64,000 bases of DNA, taken from contig NZ_AUFB01000025.1 in assembly GCF_000426285.1 (NCBI RefSeq), positions 1 through 64,000 on the forward strand, in the 5' to 3' direction. The translations under genes were made by a program, and so were the position numbers. A model generated the notes under the pieces. The model saw only the letters and a list, made by a program, of their open reading frames with translations, was not told where the DNA came from and did not search any database. The first letter of the stretch is position 1, and each line of letters starts with the position of its first letter. The DNA comes from Rhizobium leucaenae USDA 9039. GTDB taxonomy: Bacteria; Pseudomonadota; Alphaproteobacteria; Rhizobiales; Rhizobiaceae. This document shows, in pieces, positions 25,354 to 34,161 of the stretch.

Positions 25354-25490
25354 TACCTTCTCCCCTTGGGGAGAAGGTGGCCCGAAGGGTCGGATGAGGG
25401 GGTGGCGCGGCATGTTCCGTAAAACCTGACGGTGCAACGCCCCCTCAACCTGCGCTGCGCGCGTCCTTCTCCCCGACGGGAGAAGGTATG
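25354..25490 (+). repeat. RIME-type palindromic intergenic repeat, copy 2
   Basis: It is bounded by CCTTCTCCCCTTGGGGAGAAGG at the left (25356-25377) and CCTTCTCCCCGACGGGAGAAGG at the right. The inner GGTGCAACGCCCCCTCAACC and GCCCGAAGGGTCGGATGAGG are reverse complements of copy 1 at 17218-17388 apart from one base. It sits between binding protein and first permease and may reduce downstream expression. Confidence 0.8.
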
Positions 25491-25523
25491 GCCACCAGCG
25501 AATGCGATCGGAACTCATAACGA

Positions 25524-26531
25524 ATGCTAGCAGTTTCCACACTCAATCGCCTGATCATGGCCGCCATCACGCTTTTCGGTGTGGCGTTGATCGTCTTCGT
25601 GCTGCTGCGCGTCGTGCCGGGTGATCCGATTGCGATGATGATCTCGCCGGGCGCCAGTCCCGCCGATATCGCTGCCCTCCGGGCTCATTACGGCCTCGAT
25701 GCCAGTCTCGCCACCCAGTTCGGCATCTGGCTCAAATCGGTTCTGTCAGGCGATTTTGGCACCTCGATTTCCTTGAAGCGCGACGTTCTTTCCTTGCTGG
25801 GAGAGCGCCTGCCGGCAACGCTGGAGCTTGCCTTTACCGCCCTGGTGCTGGCAGTTGTTCTCGGCGGCGCAGTCGCCATCGTCGGCACGCTTGTCCGGCG
25901 CACGCCGCTGGAACCCATCATCGACAGCCTCAACGGCCTCTTTCTCGCCGTACCTGATTTCGTCTGGGCACTCGCTCTCGTGCTGGTCCTCGGCGTTCTC
26001 TTTCCGCTCTTCCCGCTATCCGGCCGCATCGATCCGAGCATCGACGCGCAATTCGCGACACCCTTCTATCTCATCGAAAGCCTGGTCACCTTCCGTTTCT
26101 CGATCTTCGCCGATATCGTTTCCCATATGGTCATGCCGGTGCTGGCGCTCGGTCTGCCACTCGCCGCCATTATCGCCCGCGTGCTGAAGGCGACGCTCTC
26201 GGAAGCCATGGTGCAGGACTATATTCTGCTCGCCAAGCTTAAAGGCATGTCGAACCTGCGCTTGGTGTTGCAGGAAGCACTCCGCAACGCTGTCGGCCCA
26301 ACGATCGCGCTCACCGGCGTGCAGTTCACCTTCCTGATCGGCGGCACCGTGATCGTCGAGCGCATCTTTGCCTATCCCGGCATCGGCAATATGGCGATCG
26401 ACGCCGTCATCAATCGCGACCTGCCGCTGATCCAGGGTCTTGTGCTGGTCTTCGGCGCCCTCTTCATTCTCATCAATCTGGCCGTCGACCTGCTGGTGGC
26501 CGCCTTCAATCCGAGGCTCGCCCATGGCTGA
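25524..26531 (+). CDS. ABC transporter permease, DppB type
   Basis: The 335-residue permease has six membrane helices. The DppB-type N-terminus (NRLIMAAITLFGVALIVFVL; LRVVPGDPI) is followed by the EAA loop region (LKGMSNLRLVLQEALRNAVG) and the ending FNPRLAHG usual for this family. It forms the membrane channel with the following permease. The next gene starts inside its last codons. Confidence 0.9.
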   Translation: MLAVSTLNRLIMAAITLFGVALIVFVLLRVVPGDPIAMMISPGASPADIAALRAHYGLDASLATQFGIWLKSVLSGDFGTSISLKRDVLSLLGERLPATLELAFTALVLAVVLGGAVAIVGTLVRRTPLEPIIDSLNGLFLAVPDFVWALALVLVLGVLFPLFPLSGRIDPSIDAQFATPFYLIESLVTFRFSIFADIVSHMVMPVLALGLPLAAIIARVLKATLSEAMVQDYILLAKLKGMSNLRLVLQEALRNAVGPTIALTGVQFTFLIGGTVIVERIFAYPGIGNMAIDAVINRDLPLIQGLVLVFGALFILINLAVDLLVAAFNPRLAHG

Positions 26532-27414
26532 TATCGCCGCGACTGCCTCGCCCAAACCGTCGCGTGCCGCCAGGCGCCTGCGTGCGCTGCTGTCGGAACC
26601 GAAGGTGATCTTCGGCGGCGGCTTCATCCTCATCCTGATCATCCTTGCGATCTTCGCACCCTATATCGCACCGAAAGACCCTCTGGAGCAGGACCTGATG
26701 TCGGGCACCCTGCCGCCCATCTGGCTCAACGGTTCTGACCCGGGCTTTCTCCTTGGCACGGACGACCTTGGCCGCGATGTGCTGTCTCGCGCCATATTCG
26801 GCTCACGCGTCGCCCTCATCGTCGCCTTCGTCGCGGCAGGCTTGGCGGCCCTGATCGGCACGCTGCTCGGCCTTTTCGCCGGCTGGTATGGCGGCTGGAT
26901 CGACAGAGTGATCTCGCGCCTCGTCGACATCTGGATGGCCTTTCCGCCGGTGCTACTATCGATCCTGCTGGTGGCCGTTTTCGGCTCCGGCGTGCATTCG
27001 GTCATCGCCGCCATCGTCATCATCGACTGGACGCGCTTCTGCCGCGTCGTACGCTCCGAAACCCAGGCGCAGGCACAAATGGATTATGTCACCGCCGCCC
27101 GCACGATCGGCTTCTCGCGTGCAAAAATCCTGTTTAGTGAAATTCTGCCAAATGTCGCGCCTGTCCTGATCGCCCTCGTCAGCCTGGAGATGGGTATCGC
27201 CGTCATCGTCGAGGCCATCCTTTCCTTTGTCGGCCTGTCGGTCTCTTCGGACACGCCGACCTGGGGCGGCATGATCGCCCAAGGGCGACAGATCATCTAT
27301 GACGGCTGGTGGGTACTTCTCGTGCCGCTCATCGCGCTCTTTGCCACGGTGCTCGCCTTCAACCAACTCGGCGACGGCCTGCGCCGCGCACTCGACCCGG
27401 TGATGCGCCGATGA
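26524..27414 (+). CDS. ABC transporter permease, DppC type
   Basis: Start ATG 26524 overlaps the previous gene by 8 bases (296 residues). It has an N-terminal cytoplasmic leader, the DppC signature around LGTDDLGRDVLSRAIFGSRV, and the EAA loop with TAARTIGFSRAKILFSEILP. It has about six membrane helices and is the channel partner of the DppB-type permease. Confidence 0.9.
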   Translation: MADIAATASPKPSRAARRLRALLSEPKVIFGGGFILILIILAIFAPYIAPKDPLEQDLMSGTLPPIWLNGSDPGFLLGTDDLGRDVLSRAIFGSRVALIVAFVAAGLAALIGTLLGLFAGWYGGWIDRVISRLVDIWMAFPPVLLSILLVAVFGSGVHSVIAAIVIIDWTRFCRVVRSETQAQAQMDYVTAARTIGFSRAKILFSEILPNVAPVLIALVSLEMGIAVIVEAILSFVGLSVSSDTPTWGGMIAQGRQIIYDGWWVLLVPLIALFATVLAFNQLGDGLRRALDPVMRR

Positions 27415-28283
27415 CCGAACCGCTTCTCTCCATCACCGGCTTGAACGCCGTCTCCGACCGCGATGGCGGCGCGCCGATCCTGCGCGATGTCTCGCTGACG
27501 TTGCAACGCGGCGAAGTCCGCGGCCTCGTCGGCGAAAGCGGCGCCGGCAAATCCACTATCGCCAAAGCCCTGCTCGGAATTTTGCCGCGTACGGTACGCG
27601 TTACCAACGGCTCAATTCTGTTCGAAAGCCACGATCTGCTGAAACTGCCCGCGAAGCAGCTTCGCGACATCATGGGCAACGAGATTTCACTGATCCCGCA
27701 GGACCCGCAGACCGCTCTCAATCCTGGCCGACGCATCGAGGCGCAATTGACCGATGGTTTGCGACTGAAGCGTGGCCTGTCTTCGCGCGATGCCAGGCTA
27801 CGGGCCCTGAAATTGCTGGCGGAAGTGCATATCCGCGATCCTGAACGGGTATTGCGCGCCTATCCGCACGAACTTTCCGGCGGCATGCGCCAGCGCATAT
27901 TGATCGCCGCCGCCTTCGCGCTGGAGCCGAAGCTGGTGGTCGCCGACGAGCCGACCACGGCCCTTGATGTCACGGTACAGAAGCAAATCCTGCGGCTGAT
28001 CCGCGGCCTGCAGGAGGCACACGGCACCGCCGTCATCTTCGTCACCCACGATCTCGGCGTCGTCGCGCAGATCTGCGATACAGTCACCCTGCTTTACGCC
28101 GGCAAGGTCATCGAGGATGGCCGCACGGCCGACGTGCTCGGCAATCCCCAACACATCTATACCAAATCCCTTATCGCCGCCGGACCGCGCTATGACCGGC
28201 CCGATGCCGGGCTGACGCCGGTGCCGCAAGCGGTCTTCGAACAATTGCGCAGTGAAATCGGCATTCGGGAGGGCGGAAGATGA
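27411..28283 (+). CDS. ABC transporter ATP-binding protein, DppD type
   Basis: Start ATG 27411 overlaps the preceding stop as ATGA (290 residues). Walker A is GESGAGKST, the signature ELSGGMRQR, and Walker B VVADEPTTALDVT. The C-terminal oligopeptide-transporter extension is partly present. It powers the importer together with the next ATPase. Confidence 0.92.
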   Translation: MTEPLLSITGLNAVSDRDGGAPILRDVSLTLQRGEVRGLVGESGAGKSTIAKALLGILPRTVRVTNGSILFESHDLLKLPAKQLRDIMGNEISLIPQDPQTALNPGRRIEAQLTDGLRLKRGLSSRDARLRALKLLAEVHIRDPERVLRAYPHELSGGMRQRILIAAAFALEPKLVVADEPTTALDVTVQKQILRLIRGLQEAHGTAVIFVTHDLGVVAQICDTVTLLYAGKVIEDGRTADVLGNPQHIYTKSLIAAGPRYDRPDAGLTPVPQAVFEQLRSEIGIREGGR

Positions 28284-29128
28284 GTGCGTCCGACATCCTC
28301 CTCTCGGCAAAAGGCCTCGACGTCACCTACGGCGCCAAGCGCCATCTTTTTGGCCCGGCCGATGGCGGTAACAGGGTGCTGCACAGCGTCGATATCGACA
28401 TCCGCCGCGGCGAGACCGTCGGCATCGTCGGCGAAAGCGGCTCCGGCAAGACAACGCTGGGGCGGGCACTGCTGCGGCTGGTCGGCCTCTCCGCCGGCAC
28501 GATCCATTTCGACGGTAGGGATATCACCCGTCTGCCGGACACCCAAATGCGACCGCTGCGCCGGCGCATGCAGATGATCTTCCAGGACCCCATGGCTTCG
28601 CTCAATCCGCGCCATACGATCCGCCGCATCCTGGTCGAGCCGCTACTGCTGCATGGGCTTGTGACCGACCGGGAGGCCGCCGAACGCCGCGTCGCTGCGA
28701 TCCTCGACCGCGTGACGCTGCCGCATGCCTGTCTCGACCGCAATCCGCATGAGCTTTCCGGCGGTCAGCGCCAGCGCATCGGCATCGCCCGCGCCGCCCT
28801 TCTCGAGCCGGATTTCGTGCTTGCCGACGAAATCGTCTCCGGCCTCGATGTCTCGACGCAGGCGCAGGTGCTGAATTTGCTGAAGGAGCTTTCCCGCGAC
28901 CTCGGCCTGTCGATGGCATTCATCAGCCACGATCTCTCCGTCATTCGCGCCATTTGCAACCGCGTCTATGTGATGCGCCATGGACGGGTGGTGGAAGAAG
29001 GCGACTGCGAGCACGTCTTCGCGGCGCCTGCCTCCGGCTATACCCGCATGCTGCTTGACGCCATCCCGTTGCCGGAGATCGATCCTACCTGGCTCGGCCG
29101 CGAAACCGCGCAGGAGGATGCGGCTTAA
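28280..29128 (+). CDS. ABC transporter ATP-binding protein, DppF type
   Basis: The 282-residue ATPase overlaps the previous gene by four bases (ATGA). Walker A is GESGSGKTT, the signature ELSGGQRQR. Walker B is VLADEIVSGLDVS, where the usual P-T after E is I-V, as in many DppF-type proteins. It is last gene of the importer operon; its stop overlaps the stop of the convergent CoA ligase by four bases. Confidence 0.92.
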   Translation: MSASDILLSAKGLDVTYGAKRHLFGPADGGNRVLHSVDIDIRRGETVGIVGESGSGKTTLGRALLRLVGLSAGTIHFDGRDITRLPDTQMRPLRRRMQMIFQDPMASLNPRHTIRRILVEPLLLHGLVTDREAAERRVAAILDRVTLPHACLDRNPHELSGGQRQRIGIARAALLEPDFVLADEIVSGLDVSTQAQVLNLLKELSRDLGLSMAFISHDLSVIRAICNRVYVMRHGRVVEEGDCEHVFAAPASGYTRMLLDAIPLPEIDPTWLGRETAQEDAA

Positions 29129-30744
29129 CCCGGCTGTTTCAGCCGGAAGCGCTGGATCTTGCCTGATTCAGTCTTCGGCAAAGCGTCCACGAAGACGATG
29201 GACCGGGGATATTTATAGGGCGCGATCATTGCTTTGACGTGATCCTGCAGCGCCTTCACCAGCAGATCCGAGCCGGTGATGCCGGGCATCAGCACCACAT
29301 GCGCCTGAACGATATGACCACGATCGTCGTCAGGCTTGCCGACAACGGCGCATTCCAGCACGTCGGCATGAGATAGCAGCGCCGCCTCCACTTCCGGTCC
29401 GGCGATATTGTAGCCGGCCGAAAGAATAATATCGTCGGAGCGGGCGGCGAAATGGAAATAGCCGTCTCCATCCTGAATGAAGCTGTCCCCCGTCACATTC
29501 CAGCCATCCCTGACATAGTCGGCCTGCCGGTGGTCGGCGAGGTAGCGGCAACCGATGGGGCCGCGAACCAGGAGCTTGCCGATCGTGCCGCGCGGGACCT
29601 CTTTCATGTCGTCATCGACAACGCACGCCTCATAGCCGGCGAGCGGCTTGCCAGTGCAGTTGGGCTTGGCATCGTGAAGCCGGTTGGAAATGAAGATATG
29701 CAGCAATTCCGTCGAGCCGATGCCATCGAGGATCGGCTTGCCGGTCTTCCGCGTCCACTCTTCGAAGATCGGCCCCGGCAGCGTCTCGCCGGCGGAAACG
29801 GCAATGCGGAGGGAAGAAAGGTCAGCTCCTTCCTCCATGGCCGTCAGCATGGCGCGATAGGCAGTCGGCGCAGTAAAGCTGATCGTCGCGCCATATTCCT
29901 GAATGATCTCGATCATATTCTTCGGCGAAGCATTTTCGAGCAGCGCCGTCGACGCTCCGAACCGCAGCGGGAACACGACGAGACCGCCAAGCCCGAAGGT
30001 AAAGGCGATCGGCGGCGAGCCGATGAAAACATCCTCGGGCGTCACCTGCAGGACTTCCTTGGCATAGGTGTCGGCAATGATGAGGATATCCCGGTGGAAA
30101 TGCATGGTGGCCTTGGGAACTCCCGTCGATCCCGAGGTGAAGCCAAGTAGCGCCACATCGTCCCGCCCCGTCTTTGCTGCCTCGAAACGCACCGGCATGT
30201 TGAGCGCGATCCTATCAAGCTCAGCATCGTGATTGGCGGTGCCGTCGAAGCCGACGACCTGCTTCAGAAACCGGCTTTCCTTCGCCGCCGCAACGAGATC
30301 TTCCAGCAGCCTCGTGTCGCAGAGCGCAAAAGTGATTTCCGCCTTGTCGATGATCTTCGACAGCTCGCCCGATCGCAGCATCGGCATGGTGTTGACCGCG
30401 ACGGCGCCGACCTTGGTCACCGCCAGCCAGCAGGCAATCATCGCCGGATTGTTGCCCGAGCGGATAAGAACACGATTACCGGGCTTGATACCGAAATTCT
30501 CGACAAGCGCATGCGCAATGCGATTGGTCCAGTCCGCCAGCTCCTTGTAGGTACGCCGGCGGCCATTGCCGATCAGCGCGACGTGATCGCCGAAGCCGCG
30601 CTCGACCATGCGGTCGCTGAGTTCGACACCGGCATTCAGCCATTCGGGATAGTCGAAACCATCGAGCAGCAGCTCCGGCCATTCCCCTGCCGGCGGCAGG
30701 TTGTCCCGCGTGAATGTATCGGCATGACCCGTCGGTCCAAGCAT
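29125..30744 (-). CDS. Acyl-CoA synthetase, probable 2-aminobenzoate(anthranilate)-CoA ligase
   Basis: Start ATG 30744 is chosen because GGGAG stands six bases before it (539 residues). An upstream ATG in the same frame lacks spacing. The adenylate-forming motifs are present: LLGFTSGSTGVPKATMHFHR (phosphate loop), the DGIGSTELLHIF region, DGWNVTGDSF and LPKTESGKIQR with the catalytic lysine. The closest family by feel is benzoate/2-aminobenzoate-CoA ligase. It diverges from the 2-aminobenzoyl-CoA monooxygenase/reductase, its expected next step, and shares operators with it. Benzoate or another aryl acid is the alternative substrate. Confidence 0.85.
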   Translation of the reverse strand: MLGPTGHADTFTRDNLPPAGEWPELLLDGFDYPEWLNAGVELSDRMVERGFGDHVALIGNGRRRTYKELADWTNRIAHALVENFGIKPGNRVLIRSGNNPAMIACWLAVTKVGAVAVNTMPMLRSGELSKIIDKAEITFALCDTRLLEDLVAAAKESRFLKQVVGFDGTANHDAELDRIALNMPVRFEAAKTGRDDVALLGFTSGSTGVPKATMHFHRDILIIADTYAKEVLQVTPEDVFIGSPPIAFTFGLGGLVVFPLRFGASTALLENASPKNMIEIIQEYGATISFTAPTAYRAMLTAMEEGADLSSLRIAVSAGETLPGPIFEEWTRKTGKPILDGIGSTELLHIFISNRLHDAKPNCTGKPLAGYEACVVDDDMKEVPRGTIGKLLVRGPIGCRYLADHRQADYVRDGWNVTGDSFIQDGDGYFHFAARSDDIILSAGYNIAGPEVEAALLSHADVLECAVVGKPDDDRGHIVQAHVVLMPGITGSDLLVKALQDHVKAMIAPYKYPRSIVFVDALPKTESGKIQRFRLKQPG

Positions 30745-31046
30745 GGTTCGCTCCCGCATTCCTCTCGACCCAATTCGCCGCTCAACGCCGATCTCCCGGC
30801 AGCGTGTGCAGCATCGCGGAAAATGATTGCACCGAAGACGCAAATGTTCAAGGAAGAAATTTTAAGCCTAAAATAATTTTCGAAATTCATTGATTCAGAA
30901 GCATATTTTGATCTTAATTTACCCCGAGGATCGCATTTCACCCTGAGAATCCGGCGAGACAACTCTTGACGAATGGTGGCGACAAGATATTTTAAACTTA
31001 AATAAATTCGAGTGGCCCGGCTTCGGTGTCACAGGAGGGATAAGCG
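30745..31046. promoter_or_regulatory. Divergent promoter region of the CoA ligase and the 2-aminobenzoyl-CoA operon, with three operator-like sites
   Basis: The AT-rich 302-base gap has class B sites TTTTAAGCCTAAAA (30860-30873) and TTTTAAACTTAAAT (30990-31003). Between them (30893-30913) is a weaker class A site ending CATATTTTGATC. No gene is seen. Both motif types together suggest that two regulators act here. Confidence 0.55.
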
Positions 31047-33365
31047 ATGCAAATCGTCTGTATCGGCGGCGGACCCGCGGGCCTCTATTTTGGGCTTCTG
31101 ATGAAGAAGTTGCATCCCGAGCATTCGATCAAGGTCGTCGAACGCAACCGCCCCTATGACACCTTCGGCTGGGGTGTCGTCTTCTCCGATGCTACCATGG
31201 TGTCGATGCGCGAATGGGATCCGGAAAGTGCTGCCGAAATCGAAGATGCCTTCAATCATTGGGACGATATCGAGATCTGGTTCAAGGGCACGCGTCAGCG
31301 TACCTCCGGCCACGGCTTCGTCGGCATCGGCCGCAAGAAGCTGTTGAATATCCTGCAGAAGCGCTGCGAAGCTCTCGGCGTCGAGCTGATCTTCGAAACC
31401 GACGTCACGTCCGATCTCGACTTTCCGGACGCCGATCTGATCATCGGTTCGGATGGTCTGAACTCACGGATCCGCAACCACTATCCCGAAGTCTTCCAAC
31501 CGGACATGATCACCCGGCCGAACCGCTACATCTGGCTCGGCACCAACAAGCTCTTCGACGCCTTCACCTTCGATTTCCGCAAGAGCGAACACGGCTGGTT
31601 CCAGGCGCATATCTACAAGTTCGATGACAAGACCTCGACCTTCATCGTCGAAACCACCGAGGAAGCCTATCTTGCCCACGGTCTCGACAAGATGGACCAG
31701 GACGGCTCGATCGCCTTTTGTGAAAACTTGTTCTCGGAAGTGCTCGACGGCGCTGCGCTGATGACCAATGCGCGTCATATCCGCGGCTCGGCCTGGCTGA
31801 ATTTCAACCGGTTGATCTGCGGTAAGTGGAGCCATTTCAACGGCAACTCGCATGTCGTGCTGATGGGCGACGCCGCCCACACCGCCCATTTCGCCATCGG
31901 CTCCGGTACAAAACTCGCCATTGATGACGCGATCGAACTCACTCGGCAATTCCAGATCCACGGGCACAGCAAGGACAATATCCCGGCGGTTCTAGAAGCC
32001 TATGAAGAGATCCGCCGCGTCGACGTCGCCCGCATCCAGAATGCGGCGCGCAACGCCATGGAATGGTTCGAAGTGGTCGGTCGCCGCTACGCCGACACGT
32101 TGGAACCCGAGCAGTTCATGTATTCGATGCTGACCCGCTCGCAGCGCATCAGCCACGAGAACCTGCGGCTGCGCGATAAGACTTGGCTGGAAGGCTATGA
32201 GCGCTGGTTCGCGAGGAAATCCGGTCTTGCAGTCGGCAACGACCGCTGCCTGCCGCCGATGTTCACGCCCTATCAGCTACGCGATGTAACGCTCGTCAAC
32301 CGCATCGTCGTCTCGCCGATGGCAATGTATTCGGCAGAAAACGGCGTCATGAACGATTTCCATATCATTCATCTCGGCTCACGTGCCCTTGGCGGAGCCG
32401 GTCTCGTCTTTGCGGAAATGACCTGCGTCACGCCCGATGCCCGCATTACCCCCGGCTGCCTTGGCCTCTGGAACGAGGAACAGGCGGCACAGTGGAGGCG
32501 GCTTGTCGAATTCGTTCATACAAACAGCGCCGCCAAAGTCGGCATCCAGCTCGGCCATGCCGGCCGCAAGGGTGCGACGAAAGTGGCGTGGGAGGGGATC
32601 GATCAGCCGGTAGCCAAAGGCGAATGGCCGCTGATCTCAGCCTCTGCGGTCCCCTATCTCAAGAACAGTCAGGTCCCGAAGGCCATGGACCGCGCCGACA
32701 TGGATCGCGTCAAGGCCGATTTTATCCATGCGACGAAACTGGCGATCACCACGGGCGCTGATTGGCTGGAACTGCACTGCGCTCACGGCTATCTCCTGTC
32801 GAGCTTCCTGTCGCCGCTCACCAATCTGCGCGAAGATGAATATGGCGGCAGCCATGAAAATCGCGCCCGTTATCCCCTGGAAATCTTCCGGGCCATGCGC
32901 GCAATCTGGCCCGAGGACAAGCCCATGTCCGTCCGTCTTTCCTGTCATGACTGGACCGATGGCGGCAACACGCCGGAAGATGCGGCGATTTTCGCTGGTA
33001 TGTTCAAGGATGCCGGCGCTGACCTGATCGATTGTTCATCCGGTCAGGTGTCGAAGGAGGAAAAGCCTGTCTATGGCCGCCTCTTCCAGACGCCGTTCTC
33101 GGACAAGATCCGCAATGAGATCGGCATTCCGACCATCGCCGTCGGCGCGATCTCCGAGGCCGACCATGCCAACTCGATCATCGCTGCCGGACGCGCCGAT
33201 CTCTGCGCCGTCGCCCGTCCGCATCTGGCAGATCCTGCCTGGTCGCTGCACGAAGCCGCCAAGATCGGCCTGACCTCGATCGCCTGGCCGAAGCAATATC
33301 TCTCCGGCAAGGTGCAATACGAAACCAACCTTGCCCGCGCGGCCGCCGCTGCGCCGGCGAAGTGA
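31047..33365 (+). CDS. 2-Aminobenzoyl-CoA (anthraniloyl-CoA) monooxygenase/reductase, two-domain flavoenzyme
   Basis: The 772-residue fusion joins two flavin domains. Residues 1 to about 395 form an aromatic hydroxylase with the FAD motif CIGGGPAGLYFGLLMKKLHP, IGSDGLNSRIRNHYP and VLMGDAAHTAHFAIGSG. Residues about 405-765 form an old-yellow-enzyme-type reductase (YQLRDVTLVNRIVVSPMAMY, QLGHAGRKG, LHCAHGYLLSSFLSPLTNLR). Only the salicylyl-CoA/2-aminobenzoyl-CoA monooxygenase family has this build. In Azoarcus evansii it hydroxylates and reduces 2-aminobenzoyl-CoA to a non-aromatic 2-amino-5-oxocyclohexene-carboxyl-CoA. The adjacent CoA ligase and beta-oxidation-like genes fit that role. Salicylyl-CoA 5-hydroxylation is the main alternative. 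Confidence 0.9.
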   Translation: MQIVCIGGGPAGLYFGLLMKKLHPEHSIKVVERNRPYDTFGWGVVFSDATMVSMREWDPESAAEIEDAFNHWDDIEIWFKGTRQRTSGHGFVGIGRKKLLNILQKRCEALGVELIFETDVTSDLDFPDADLIIGSDGLNSRIRNHYPEVFQPDMITRPNRYIWLGTNKLFDAFTFDFRKSEHGWFQAHIYKFDDKTSTFIVETTEEAYLAHGLDKMDQDGSIAFCENLFSEVLDGAALMTNARHIRGSAWLNFNRLICGKWSHFNGNSHVVLMGDAAHTAHFAIGSGTKLAIDDAIELTRQFQIHGHSKDNIPAVLEAYEEIRRVDVARIQNAARNAMEWFEVVGRRYADTLEPEQFMYSMLTRSQRISHENLRLRDKTWLEGYERWFARKSGLAVGNDRCLPPMFTPYQLRDVTLVNRIVVSPMAMYSAENGVMNDFHIIHLGSRALGGAGLVFAEMTCVTPDARITPGCLGLWNEEQAAQWRRLVEFVHTNSAAKVGIQLGHAGRKGATKVAWEGIDQPVAKGEWPLISASAVPYLKNSQVPKAMDRADMDRVKADFIHATKLAITTGADWLELHCAHGYLLSSFLSPLTNLREDEYGGSHENRARYPLEIFRAMRAIWPEDKPMSVRLSCHDWTDGGNTPEDAAIFAGMFKDAGADLIDCSSGQVSKEEKPVYGRLFQTPFSDKIRNEIGIPTIAVGAISEADHANSIIAAGRADLCAVARPHLADPAWSLHEAAKIGLTSIAWPKQYLSGKVQYETNLARAAAAAPAK

Positions 33366-33372
33366 GCAACCG

Positions 33373-34161
33373 ATGACGACGTCAGGTAAACTCACAGGCC
33401 GCCATGCCCTCGTCACCGGCGCCGGTAGCGGCATCGGCGCCGCGATCGCGCGGGCGCTTGCGGCCGAGGGTGCACGCGTGACGCTTGCTGGGCGAAAAAC
33501 AGAACCGCTCGAGGCCGTCGCTGCCGAAATCGGCGCGAATGCTCTCGTCGTCGACGGATTCGATGTTGCGAGCGTCGAAGCGATTGGCGGTGGGCTGAAC
33601 ATTGCCCGCGAAAAATTCGGTCCTGTCGATATTCTCGTCAACAATGCCGGCGAGGCACCGACTGCGCCTTTCGAAAAAACCAGCCTGGAGATGTGGAACC
33701 GCGTCCTGACGGTCGATCTCACCGGCGTTTTCCTGGTGACGCAGGCCGTCCTGCCCGATCTCAAAGCATACGGCGCCGGCGCGCGCATCATCAACATTGC
33801 TTCCACGGCAGGCCTGACCGGCTATGGCTACGTGTCCGCCTATGTTGCCGCCAAGCATGGCGTCGTCGGCTTGACGCGCTCGCTGGCACTGGAGTTGGCA
33901 AAGACCGGCATCACGGTCAACGCCGTCTGCCCGGGTTTCACCGATACGCCGATCATCGAACGTTCGATCGCAACGATCGTCGCCAAGACGGGACGCACGG
34001 CGGAACAGGCGCTTTCGGAATTCACCAAATCCAATCCGCAGGGGCGGCTCGTCAAACCCCAGGAGGTTGCCGACACCGTTCTGTGGCTGGCATCGCCGGC
34101 GGCGGCATCGATCAATGGTCAGGCAATCGCGGTTGCCGGTGGGGAGGTTTTAGCCGGATGA
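33373..34161 (+). CDS. Short-chain dehydrogenase/reductase
   Basis: The 262-residue SDR starts seven bases after the previous stop. The NAD(P) motif is VTGAGSGIGAAIA, the catalytic set is NNAG...S(TA)...Y-x3-K (NIASTAGLTGYGYVSAYVAAK), and the PGFTDT loop is present. It is probably a 3-hydroxyacyl-CoA or hydroxy-ring-CoA dehydrogenase of the 2-aminobenzoyl-CoA pathway. An SDR gene is also part of the Azoarcus clusters as I recall them. It is translationally coupled to the next gene (ATGA). Confidence 0.9.
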   Translation: MTTSGKLTGRHALVTGAGSGIGAAIARALAAEGARVTLAGRKTEPLEAVAAEIGANALVVDGFDVASVEAIGGGLNIAREKFGPVDILVNNAGEAPTAPFEKTSLEMWNRVLTVDLTGVFLVTQAVLPDLKAYGAGARIINIASTAGLTGYGYVSAYVAAKHGVVGLTRSLALELAKTGITVNAVCPGFTDTPIIERSIATIVAKTGRTAEQALSEFTKSNPQGRLVKPQEVADTVLWLASPAAASINGQAIAVAGGEVLAG

